Source of the DNA: Pomphorhynchus laevis
Taxonomy: Eukaryota > Acanthocephala > Palaeacanthocephala > Echinorhynchida > Pomphorhynchidae
DNA: 64,000 nt
Reading direction: 5' to 3'
Assembly (NCBI GenBank): GCA_012934845.2
Contig: WNNJ02003035.1
Location: forward strand, 62,001 to 126,000
Both the position numbers and the translations under genes were made by a program. This document shows, piece after piece, positions 11,658-22,984 of this stretch (positions are counted from its first letter, which is position 1; each line of letters begins with the position of its first letter). Below the pieces are notes generated by a model. The model saw nothing but the letters and a program-made list of their open reading frames with translations, was not told the origin of the DNA and made no database searches.

Positions 11658-12270
11658 AAAATTCCCAATTTTAAAATGGATCAACATTAGTTATTTTTAT
11701 TAACCGACAATGTTATGAATCCACTGATTTGAAATTATCAAGATTAGCAAATATTGAGATTTGCTAATATTTTTAAATATTAGAATTAAATATTAAAAAT
11801 ATTTAATATTTTTAATATTTAATAAATATTTAATATTTTTAATATCTAAATATTGCTAATATTTAATATTACATATTAAAAATATTTTCAAATATTTTTA
11901 ATTTTGAAATTTCGGTGTAGGATCAATTTAAGCATAGTGATAAACAAATTTTGTTTTGTTTCTGTTCATGTATCTATCAGCAGCTAGCGAACTATAAGAA
12001 TAAATTAGTTTATTGATCAAGCTGCAAAATTCCGAATTTTCCATATTTTTGGAAATCCGAAAAATAAGAAAATATTCCCATTTATATGCTAGACAGGGAC
12101 TAATTATATTCGGTCAACTTTAACTGTACGAATACATTAGCGATGAGCAATCTGCAGTCTCAGGTGTCTTCGAAGTGGCTAAAATGGCGGTGCGAAAGCA
12201 GCGAAATATGTATTTGGACTCGTCCATTTACATTTTTCTTCTGCTGGCGATCAAGACTCTTTGCGCTGTC

Positions 12271-12679
12271 GGATCAAGCCCCGCTGCTTTTTGCGAATAA
12301 TCGGAAGAATGGTGATCTCGGCAACAAATGATTCTCGAGCAGCCACGCATTTCGCACAACGCCTAAGTTGTGCATTGCAGAGGGGAAACGCAGCATGCAT
12401 GCCAAAATCAGCGTTATTTATGCAAAAAATTAGGAGAATGCTGATCTCGACAACAAACGATACTTGAGCGCCGTGCATTTTGCACAAAGCCTAAGTTGAG
12501 CGTTGTAGACGGAAATATATCCGAATGCATGCTGGAATCAGCGTTATTTATGCGAAAAATCGAGAGAATGCTGATCTCGACAACAAACGATACTCTAGCC
12601 GCCACGCATTTCGCATAACGTCTAAGTTGGGCGTTACAGAAGGGAAACGGATCATGCACGCTGAAATCAGCGCATGATA
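12271..12679 (+). repeat. 129-130-bp tandem repeat, three units
   Basis: Units begin near 12292, 12421 and 12551, and a partial unit precedes them at about 12271. Conserved blocks are GAGAATGCTGATCTCG, CAACAAACGATAC, GCATTTCGCA and TAAGTTG. The array is richer in G+C than its flanks. All frames over it read through in parts, which is expected of a tandem array and not evidence of a gene. Confidence 0.8.
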
Positions 12680-13252
12680 TAAGTGCTCCTGCCTTCCAGC
12701 TAGACTAGTTTTCTCAATTACATTTTACATTGATTAGCATTTGACAAAATAATGTTATAAAATTGAAACAAATTGGAAATGATTAAAGTTACCATATTAG
12801 TAAAGAGTGGTTTCGAAAATGTTATTAATCTCACTCAGAACTTGTTTTCACATGAATGAACCACCTGTCGATAACTTTGGTTTTCGACGAAAAATGATGT
12901 ATTAAATGTCATAGGACAACCGGATAGAATGAAAATAGGAAAAATAAAAGCAAAAATAGATTAATTGGCATTAATCATATAACATATGATAGAAAGCATT
13001 ATCATACCAGGGGGATTCTTTAAAAAGACGTTGAAATATATCGTTAAACGTATATTTGTTAGGTATTCTGTAGCCTGTATTTTGGATATATACACACTGT
13101 TAATAATGTTGAGTCATTAATTCATACACTAAATTATAGTGATAACGTGTTTGAAATATGTCAATCTTCTTTTACTGAAATTAAGGCCTGAACGTTATAT
13201 ATTTTATTACACTGAATGTTAACATATAACGACCACCACCTCTTTCAAACGA
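12680..13252. other. Gene-free stretch
   Basis: AT-rich, no recognisable feature. Confidence 0.5.
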
Positions 13253-15057
13253 ATAAAGTATTTGGTTGAAATAATGTAATAAATAGTATATTATTTATTA
13301 ATAAACAGTTAAATTAATTAAAATTGTTTATTTGGTACTTAAATATAAATTAAACTGTATATAATTTAATATTTTATAGTGTAAGCAGACCACTTTCTAT
13401 TTGACTTCTCTCGATTTGTTCAATTTAACATTTAAAAGAAATTTAGATGATTTTGTATTTTATATATCAATATAATAATAATAATACAAATTTATTTAAT
13501 GTGGCAAATGCGTACAAGCTGTACGCTTACAAGTCCACAAACAAAAATGAGAAAGTCAAGCAGTTAAATTGTTCAGATGGGATCGGATTTGTCGTTTGAA
13601 GCACTGCAGGGAAGTTGATTGGCGTATATGAATGGGCAGATGATTCCACGATAGAGGAGCAGCCACCAGGAAGGAGCGGAGTCCAAAGGAGGTAGAGTAG
13701 TTTGGGACATGTAAAAGAAGGGAATTACAGGAACGCAAGGAACAGTAAACAGGACGGGAATTATCAAGAAAAGGAAGGTTGAGAAATGAAGGGGTATGAA
13801 AAGTTACAAGGCGGAAAGCAACGATAAGAAGACGAATTTGAACACGACAATAAATTGTAGGCAAATCGAGAGAAGCAAGATGGTAGGATGTGTGATCAAA
13901 ACGACGAAGACGGAGGAGAATTCGGACAGCTGCGTTGACGATGCGTTGTAGGGGAAGAAGAGTGGATTTAGGTGAGTTGGAAAATAGACTAAGACAATAA
14001 TCGAGTCTAGAAAAAGGAGAGATGATATGAGAGTCATACAAGAAGGGAAATCGATCAATCTACGAACTTGACGGAGGTTGCGGAGTATCAAGGTAGATGA
14101 GCGTACTTTATCTCTAACGAAAGGTTTAAGTGAAAGTCGGTTGTCAAAATGGAAGCCTAGGAAAACGAGATTATCAACGATAGGAAGAATTGTAGAATTT
14201 AATGATACGGAGGGAGGTTCGAAGCCGAGGCGTCGAGGTAGGATCCACATAATTTTGGATTTATCAGGATTCAGAGAAAGGCGAAGGGAAGAAAGATGAT
14301 TGGAAATTGAGACAAGACAGTCGGAAGCAGAAACACTAAGATCGCGAATACGATAAACAGGTGCATGAGCATAGATGAGAATGTCATCAGCATATTGCAT
14401 AACATGGAAGTTAAATTTATGAGAAATCGAAGACAAATCACCAAGAAGAAGAGAGAAAAGTATAGGGCCTAATACGGAGCCTTGCGGAACACCGGACGGA
14501 ATGGACGAAGGATGGGAGAGAGAAGAGTTAGAATATACGCGAAATGTACGGTTTGATAGATATGAAGAAAACCATGATACAGTGGGTAAAGAGAAGCCAT
14601 AATCATGACGAAGGCGATGGAGAAGAATCGAGTGATCGACGATGTCAAAAGCAGACGATAGATCAAGAGAAACTATGACACTACATAATTTATGATCGCG
14701 CGATATGAGTAAGTCGTTATAAACTTTAAGACATGCAATTTCGGTAGAGTAATTAGAGCGAAAAGCGGCTTGGAAGGGAGGAAATAAGTTAGAGGAATAG
14801 AGATATGTATTAACTTGCTTAAGAACAAGACGCTCAAGGAGTTTAGAGAGGGTTGGGAGAAGTGAGATTGGACGGTACGAAGATGGTAGTGAAGAGTCGA
14901 GAGATTGCTTTTTGATGATAGGACGAACAGTGGCGCATTTCCAGATGGAAGGAAATGTACAGCTACGGATGGACGAGTTGAACAATGTGGTTAGGAAGGG
15001 TAAGATAAAAGTGCAGATATTTTTAAGTAAGTGAGTGGGAATTGGGTCAGAAGGAGA
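13253..15057 (-). mobile_element. L2-like LINE, copy 1 (5'-truncated)
   Basis: Minus-strand LINE carrying most of its RT: KTSP-like upstream segment, YRPISLLPTLSKLLERL, LDLSSAFDIVDHS, SGVPQGSVLGP, MQYADDILIY and a long C-terminus ending HLNNLTA. The family belongs to the broad L2/CR1 group. The reading frame shifts in an A-run near 14011-14015, where copy 2 has one more A. The tail holds a hairpin (GCGTAC/GTACGC) at 13510-13525, then a (TAT)n run. Another 215 bp or so (13253-13470) is also shared with copy 2. The 5' break at 15057 is followed by small snap-back repeats. Confidence 0.85.
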
Positions 15058-15140
15058 GGTTTACATAACCTCTCCTTCGGAGAGGTTTACAGTGGATTAT
15101 GTATAATCCACTGTATAAAATATACAGTGGATTATACATA
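15048..15140. repeat. Snap-back filler at LINE 5' junction
   Basis: GGAGAGGTTTACA, AACCTCTCC, CGGAGAGGTTTACA and two forms of ACAGTGGATTAT/ATAATCCACTGT follow one another as overlapping direct and inverted copies. This is typical of template-switch filler at a truncated retrotransposon end. Confidence 0.7.
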
Positions 15141-15338
15141 ATTTTATTTATTTAATTATCGGATAGTTAGCTAAATACTATCTACTGAACATAAATCACG
15201 AGAATAAAATATCCTTTGAAAATTTGTATTTAAAGGAATAACCTTTTCGCGTAACTTTAGTTCTTTACAGATTGTATACGAATAAAGCTTGATATTATAA
15301 AAACAGGATTAAATTTATGCAAATGACTTTAATAAATG

Positions 15339-15657
15339 ATTACAGAGAAATTATTAATGCCGACGGAGACAATTTTTATTTAAAAAATTATACTAGCTAA
15401 TTTAAAATAATTACGATTAATAAAATTGATTAATTCTATGCATTAATAAAATTAATTAATATTATAATTTAATATAATTAATGACAATTAATTATATTGA
15501 TCATAATTTAATTATATTGATTATATTTTTTATTGATTATTGATATTAATTATAATGTAATAAATTGTATATTATTATATTATAAATAAAAGATTACAGA
15601 GAAATTATTAATGCCAACGGAGACAATTTTCATTTAAAAAATGATACTACCTAATTT
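15339..15657 (+). repeat. Direct repeat pair of about 66 bp
   Basis: 15339-15404 recurs at 15592-15657 (core ACAGAGAAATTATTAATGCC). The intervening DNA is A/T-only filler. 15.66-16.47 kb shows no credible gene. Confidence 0.7.
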
Positions 15658-16388
15658 AATTATATTTATGTATTTTATTAAAGAACATTGTCCATTACAC
15701 TACTTCGTTGTTACGAAATATGCCAATTATCATCTTAAGTTACAACAACGAACGTGCTATCTTAATATCATTTGCATTAAAAATCAGATCAAAGTATCGC
15801 TAATTAGGAATTTATCCAAAAGGACAAAAGCATATGAACTAAAAATGAAAATAAATTGCCCGTAGTCAAGTGTTCAGCAATATGTACACCTACAAATTCT
15901 TCAGCTGCGCTTCATATTAGGTTTTTATGTTGTAAAACTCGACTAGAGCATCATGTTAACACTATTAGTTTGTACAACGTGGTAAACACAGTGTTATGTA
16001 ACGGATTGTCATATTTGGATGTGACGTGTATCGTGAACTACATCTAAGAGTAAATATATTGAAACTTTTATTAGTTTCAGAATAATTACCGTTGAATATA
16101 TCCTGATAAGAATATGAATAAATATGGATATGAATATAAATATTAATAAATATTTATATAAATATTTAATAAATATTATATATAAATATAACAAATATGG
16201 ATATGAATATATCCATATTTGGGAAAACTTCAAATATGCGAAATCCTAGTAATAAAGAAAAATCGCAACAGCCCAGTAAATACGATTTTAGTAATTTGAT
16301 CATTGGGCTTTTGGATCGAAGATTTTTAAAAATTTAAGATTCGAAATTCTGTCAGATGAATAAAAATTTGTCAAAAGACATTCTTACC

Positions 16389-16419
16389 GGCATTCCCTCA
16401 ATATATTTGAGGGAATGCC
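16389..16419. repeat. Short perfect hairpin
   Basis: GGCATTCCCTCAA (16389-16401) and its exact complement (16407-16419). Confidence 0.85.
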
Positions 16420-16470
16420 TAAGAATTAGAGAAAACTATATGTTTTAAAGCGTTTTATCACTTTTTTCAG

Positions 16471-17882
16471 ATAAAGTATTTGGTTGAAATAATGTAATAA
16501 ATAGTATATTATTTATTAATAAACAGTTAAATTAATTAAAATTGTTTATTTGGTACTTAAATATAAATTAAACTGTATATAATTTAATATTTTATAGTGT
16601 AAGCAGACCACTTTCTATTTGACTTCTCTCGATTTGTTCAATTTAACATTTAAAAGAAATTTAGATGATTTTGTATTTTATATATCAATATAATAATAAT
16701 AATACAAATTTATTTAATGTGGCAAATGCGTACAAGCTGTACGCTTACAAGTCCACAAACAAAAATGAGAAAGTCAAGCAGTTAAATTGTTCAGATGGGA
16801 TCGGATTTGTCGTTTGAAGCACTGCAGGGAAGTTGATTGGCGTATATGAATGGGCAGATGATTCCACGATAGAGGAGCAGCCACCAGGAAGGAGCGGAGT
16901 CCAAAGGAGGTAGAGTAGTTTGGGACATGTAAAAGAAGGGAATTACAGGAACGCAAGGAACAGTAAACAGGACGGGAATTATCAAGAAAAGGAAGGTTGA
17001 GAAATGAAGGGGTATGAAAAGTTACAAGGCGGAAAGCAACGATAAGAAGACGAATTTGAACACGACAATAAATTGTAGGCAAATCGAGAGAAGCAAGATG
17101 GTAGGATGTGTGATCAAAACGACGAAGACGGAGGAGAATTCGGACAGCTGCGTTGACGATGCGTTGTAGGGGAAGAAGAGTGGATTTAGGTGAGTTGGAA
17201 AATAGACTAAGACAATAATCGAGTCTAGAAAAAAGGAGAGATGATATGAGAGTCATACAAGAAGGGAAATCGATCAATCTACGAACTTGACGGAGGTTGC
17301 GGAGTATCAAGGTAGATGAGCGTACTTTATCTCTAACGAAAGGTTTAAGTGAAAGTCGGTTGTCAAAATGGAAGCCTAGGAAAACGAGATTATCAACGAT
17401 AGGAAGAATTGTAGAATTTAATGATACGGAGGGAGGTTCGAAGCATAGGCGTCGAGGTAGGATCCACATAATTTTGGATTTATCAGGATTCAGAGAAAGG
17501 CGAAGGGAAGAAAGATGATTGGAAATTGAGACAAGACAGTCTGAAGCAGAAACACTAAGATCGTGAATACGATTAACAGGTGCATGATCATAGATGAGAA
17601 TGTCATCAGCATATTGCATAACATGGAAGTTAAATTTATGAGAAATCGAAGACAAATCACCGAAAAGAAGAGAGAAAATCATAAGGCCTAATACGGAGCC
17701 TTGTGGAACACCGGACGGGATGGACGAAGGATGGGAGAGAGAAGAGTTAGAATAGACGCGAAATGTACGGTTTGATAGATATGAAGAAAACCATGATACA
17801 GTGGGTAAAGAGAAGCCATAATCATGACGAAGGCGATGAAGAAGAATCGAGTGATCGACGATGTCAAAAGCAGACGATAGAT
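16471..17882 (-). mobile_element. L2-like LINE, copy 2 (5'-truncated)
   Basis: Same family and orientation as copy 1. It is truncated just upstream of the LSSAFDIVDH motif. Its reading frame is open from there through the YADD box to the C-terminal HLNNLTA, because its A-run (17229-17234) keeps the frame. The first 950 bp or so from the 3' end match copy 1 apart from that A. Most differences lie in the remaining 450 bp. No target duplication is visible. Confidence 0.87.
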
Positions 17883-17986
17883 AAAACTATACTTACAATA
17901 TACAATTATATTAACTGATTACAATTATGGGCAGACGTAAGAGAACCGACATTCCTAAATTCAAATCAAGACAAGCAGGATGAGAT

Positions 17987-18030
17987 ATTATGCAATATTA
18001 TAATATTGCAGCCATATTGTTATGGCTGCA
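17987..18030. repeat. Adjacent perfect palindromes
   Basis: A 20-bp perfect palindrome (17991-18010), then TGCAGCCATA with its complement TATGGCTGCA (18007-18030). Confidence 0.85.
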
Positions 18031-21000
18031 ATGTATGGACTACTGTAACTGTTCCGTATAAAGATGTTGATACACAGAGTAGAAGAAAATTCATATGTGG
18101 TTTTTGTACTGCGTCAATCGTTTTTTGTAGTTCATTGACATCAACAAAGGACAATGTACATTTTAACTTCACGACACCTAGGTTTCAAGAACAAATTATT
18201 GACAATGACTCTAGCATATACCAGAGCAAAATCACTACGCCGATGTCGTTACACTCTAATTCAATTCAGAACAAGGAACCAGACGCAATAGATGCTTCAA
18301 GCTCGACTCGCATCTGAACACGAGGACATAGATATTCACGGACAGTATATAAACTAAGAAGTAGCATAAATGATATCACTGTGATGGCAAACAACAAGGA
18401 TAAATATACACTCGAGAGTATTACTAATAAATGACCTTCACTGCATCCGACATATTCGAGGTGCACAGTATTAACAACAATATATTATTTTCTATTCCCG
18501 TTCGACCAAATAATTTATTGAAGCAGCCTTTAAGTCGAGCACTTTAGACAAGAGACGATCCGAGAATGTGCAATGATGTGGCAGTCGGAAATGAAAATAA
18601 AACGAGATCAAAGGATATAACAGACTAGACATTTGTTGAAATTATCAATTCTAGAAATCGTGCTAGAGACAGAAATAATTGCGTTATTTTGAAGAACAAC
18701 AATGAATCTTCTGCAGACATTGTTTAGACCCGTTTGGATGATGACGTAGTTTCTATTCGTAAGGTCTTTTCGGCTATATTCATGAAAAGGTGAGGAGGAT
18801 ATTGCGCGTAGTCTCAATGTCAAAGGCTTATTTCGTCTTGGTAAAAAAGCGCAAGATAAACCACGATTACTTAAAGTAGTATTTGATTCTGCAGAACATA
18901 CAAAAGCATAGAGGTTATGCTTATGTATAAAAGGCATATTATGTATAAAAGGCATATTATGCTTTTTAGCTAGAGGTTATTCTTGAAATGTAATACCACA
19001 AATATTATTGCTTAATAATAAAAAAAATATTATTGCTTAATAATGCTCGTGCTAATCTAACATTTAGAAGATCAAATGGAGAGACTGATCTAATGGTAAG
19101 AAACTTTCGAGTAGTTCGTAGGCGACTATTCGTGCATTATTAAGTTCAAAGAGTTCTTCAAGGGAATCCTTTTTCAATTAGGAAATTTAGCGCACATTGA
19201 TATCAAATCCAAAATCACTGCTCAATTGGCTCTGCTTCTGGTATGAGTGTCACCATAAATTAGTGTCACTAATTTAAGGAATATTTTACCAACAGTTGAT
19301 GAACTTAAGGCATGGGTCATCTCGAATGAACCAGCGATCCTGTCTCTCACTAAATCATGGCTGCATAGTGATATATCAGATGGATTGATTGCTATTATGG
19401 TCTATAATTTGTTGAGAGCTTATTTAGATTCTCGAAAGGGTGGATGTGTTGCGCTTTATATTACGACATCCTAAATATTATTTCTACTCGTAAATTTAAA
19501 AATGAACTAGGCACTGTGAGTCTATCACAGTCATTGTATCACACTTAGGATGTGTATCACGCCACAATAATCCGTATTAGATAATGAACTCTATAAGCTA
19601 ATTAGTCACTGTTCCGAGCTTGAAGAATATATATTGGTTGGCGATTTTAATATACTCTCAGCTGGTCACATCGGGAATTATGTTTTGGATAGTGGTTCTT
19701 CAAAGTCATATGTGGACTTATGGAATTTTCTTACAAATGATCTAATATTAGAGTAACATGTGAAGTCGTGCATTAGATCCGCGCAACACCAGGAATCTTG
19801 TCTGGATCTGATCTTTTCAAGATTGATTACAAGTGTGGGTAATATGGTAATAAAGTAATTAGCTTAGAGAATTCATGATCCAATACGGATGATTGTGGCG
19901 TGATACACATCCTAAGTGTGATAAACTCACAGTGCCTAGTTCATTTTTTAAATTTACGAGTGGAAATAATATTTAAGAATGTCGTAATACATAGCGCAAC
20001 ACCTCAACCCTTTCGATAATCTCTATCAACTCTTATTTAATTATTTTCCTAGGTTTATGATCCCAAAAGTGAGAAATCTGATAGTTTCGAAAATATCTTG
20101 GCAACAAATTGATGCAAACGCAATACGAAAGGCGTCATTAGAAAAAACAATCAACTGTTTAGTGAATACATTGAGGTACGGTGACATGTTATTGAATCAG
20201 CTTTAGTAGCTCTTGCAGATGAGTTTGCACCACTCCATAAAGTACCAAAAAGTAAAGCTGAATACCATCCTTGTTTAACACTGAATTGCAATATGCTCTC
20301 AAACATGAATAGATTATTTGAACTAAGCCGTCATCAGAATAATTTTAAAAAGTAGTATATTATGTTCAGTAATTTCGTCAATCGCCTTAAGATTACAAAA
20401 CAGCGAAGTTTTGAGGATTCAGTAGCTTTACAAATTGATACAGAACCAAAAAAATTTTGGGCTTATGTGAAAGGATCCAGAGCTCTGCTACCAGCTATTT
20501 CATCTTTAAGAGACGGTAACATTCCCGTGACATCGCCAGGTGGTATTTGCAGAAGTGTTTGCATCCCCTTTTGAGCTAACGCCAGATGCTTTCTCTAGCG
20601 TATGTGGAGATGTAGCATCACAACAGGTAGAAATTGATTCTAAATTTTTAATGATAACTGCACATGAGGTTTTTGTTGTATTGGCTAGGTTATCTAGATT
20701 ATCAGCCGCAAGCCCAGATGATATCCACCCCAACTTCTTAAGTTGCTTGCTCCTGTTCTGGCTGAGCCATTAGCCTCCATATTTGAGCTGAGCTTGCGCA
20801 TTTCGAAGTTACCTCCTGTCTGAAAAAAACGACTGTAGTACCAATTTATAAAAATGGTGAAAGAGATGATCCAAATAACTATAGGGAAAAAGTCTAACTA
20901 GTGTTGTATGCAAAGTGCTTGAGCGTATACTTAACATACGCATATGATCATTTGCGTTCGCTGAGAATTCTCAATAATGCGCAGCGTGGATTTCGCTCTC

Positions 21001-22200
21001 GGCGTTAATGTCTAACAAACTTATTACATGCTCGTGAAGATTGGGTTGGACATGTTGCTAACGGGTACTGTATCGACGTAATATTTCTTGACTTTAGTCG
21101 GGCTTTTGATAGGGTGCCCCACAAAATGCTAATTTCCACCCTTGAGTCTTATAAAGTCAATCGCTTTATTATAAGCTGGATTCAAGATTTTTTCAAAGAT
21201 AGAACATTTGCTATTCCTGTAAGTCAATGTATATCGTTTTCTCATCCTATCACTACAGGAGTACCACAGGGATCAGTCTTAGGACCCTTGTTGTTTAACA
21301 TATTTATAAATCAGCTACTAGATTTAATTGAGGATTGTAGTGTTTTAGCTTTTGCCGATGATGTAAAGGTATGGAAATTGGTTAAAATCAACAAGGATCG
21401 AAATGACTTTCAAAATATTTTAAACTGTCTATCGATGGTCCTTGAACACTGAAATCGTATACTAAAAAGTGTGCACACATGAGATTAGCTTATAGCAATG
21501 AGTCAAGAATATTTTATTGCCAACGAGTTTGCTGTTACCACGCAGTCTATTAAGGATATTGGTGTGATTGTTTTAAAACAATCTGAAAACACATGATAAC
21601 ACTAATAGGATTTGCAACGCAGTAAGAAGAATGACCTATATTGTCAAAAATTGCTTTATAGATCCATTTCCTGTTTGTGTTGTGCGTTTATATAATGCTC
21701 TTATAAGACCGATATTAGAATGTGTCACCAGCAATCTTTCAGTGTACGCGTACAAATCTTAATCAATTAGAACTTATACTTGGTTTACGAAATTATGTCC
21801 TCAGGTACGATATCTTCCCTATGAGACAGATTGAAAAGTTTGAATATGACGACAGTGCGTGAAAGGTTCCTTCTTTTCGACCTTCTAGCTATGTATCGAC
21901 TAATTAATAAAGATGAAAATTTTTCAGCAAATAAAGTTGAACTCAATGAACGGGATAAACGTAGAGGGCACTCGAAAGTATTGGTCGTACATGACACAGA
22001 AAATACCCTCGTCATTTCTGACTGTCCCATCAAGCGGTGAATGTTTGGAATCGTCTTCCAGCCGATGTCGTTGCGGTACGCGCGTTCAATCAATGAATTT
22101 AAATCTAATATAAAGAGCTGGATTCGCAATGAAAATGAGTGGTGGCTGATGCAATACCCATGGTTCTGATATAATATAATAAATGATTTGTTCTTGTATT
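17990..22200 (+). mobile_element. CR1-like LINE, decayed, with both ORFs traceable
   Basis: ORF1 begins near 18006 with a C-x2-C...C-x2-C finger (CYGC and CGFC). A segment at about 18,800-19,140 aligns with the ORF1 C-terminus of the LINE at 39 kb (FRLGK, PRLLKVVFDSAE, NFRVVRRRL). Endonuclease pieces follow: LPTVDELKAW with LTKSWL, RKGGCVALYI, and LVGDFNI near 19,635. The RT pieces at 20,360-22,140 carry DFSRAFDRVPH, TGVPQGSVLGPLLF and FADDVKVW. There are many frameshifts and stops. An inverted duplication interrupts the endonuclease (19432-20016), and snap-back repeats lie near 18,900 and 19,020. Confidence 0.8.
19432..20016. repeat. Inverted duplication inside LINE endonuclease
   Basis: 19432-19580 recurs inverted at 19882-20016 with high similarity; the left arm has a 14-bp internal duplication. 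The left arm is in the coding sense (RKGGCVALYI) and the right arm is its inverted copy, with about 300 bp between. Confidence 0.8.
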
Positions 22201-22224
22201 ATTATTTGAGCGGACAAAACAGCC

Positions 22225-22250
22225 TTATTACAGGCTATGACCTGTAATAA
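22225..22250. repeat. Short perfect hairpin
   Basis: TTATTACAGG (22225-22234), loop CTATGA, exact complement at 22241-22250. The following 22.25-22.98 kb has no credible gene. Confidence 0.8.
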
Positions 22251-22984
22251 TATATAATAATAAATGGTTCACACTGTGCTCCGGGAGCCAATCAGTTTCA
22301 GTTTTATAATCGTGCGTGCTGCTAAAAGCCGATGTTCGATTATACGAAGAACAAACTTCTATACACTCCTAGACGAGCTTATGGTAGCCATGAGAACTCG
22401 TAAGTAGGGTAAACTACCATCAGTCGTTTCGGCTGCCTTTTGTGATATAGTTAAAACGCATCGGATATACATTTTAAAAGGCATTTCAAAGATTAAATCA
22501 ATTTCAATTATTTACGGATTTTTTGAAAACGATTGAGTGGCTAGTTAATTGAAGACGAACTCTACAGATATTTAATGAAAAAATCATTATAACTGTTATT
22601 TTTGGCATATTTAATTTTTTGTCTCAGTGAACAAGCTATATGAGTTTCAGCTCTTTTCGCTGTGCAAAAAAAGTAAAAATATTTATATTATAGTTTATAT
22701 AATAATATTATATAATAATATTAGATAATTTATATCTGATATTTATATTTTACCTTAATTATATTTTATTATATAATAATGGAATGATAATTTTATTATT
22801 AGTCACATATATGAGACACAACAATAGATATGCACCTTGTGAATCATTAACTACTGGCTATGAAATGTGGATCAATTCCACAGATATTAAATTCTATGTT
22901 AAAACGTTAATTAGCTTATCGTGGTTTAATTAAAGCAACATCAATCAATTTATTATAGTTTATTATACAGTACAATATAAATAT

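Noticed and set aside
12251-12659. Several overlapping ORFs on both strands
   Set aside because: They arise because the 129-bp tandem unit lacks stops in several frames; no codon bias or start context supports a protein.
14078-14299. Plus-strand ORF, also at 17297-17518
   Set aside because: It is the antisense of the L2-like RT and is duplicated with the LINE.
15856-16047. 63-residue ORF
   Set aside because: Short, no motif, surrounded by A/T repeats.
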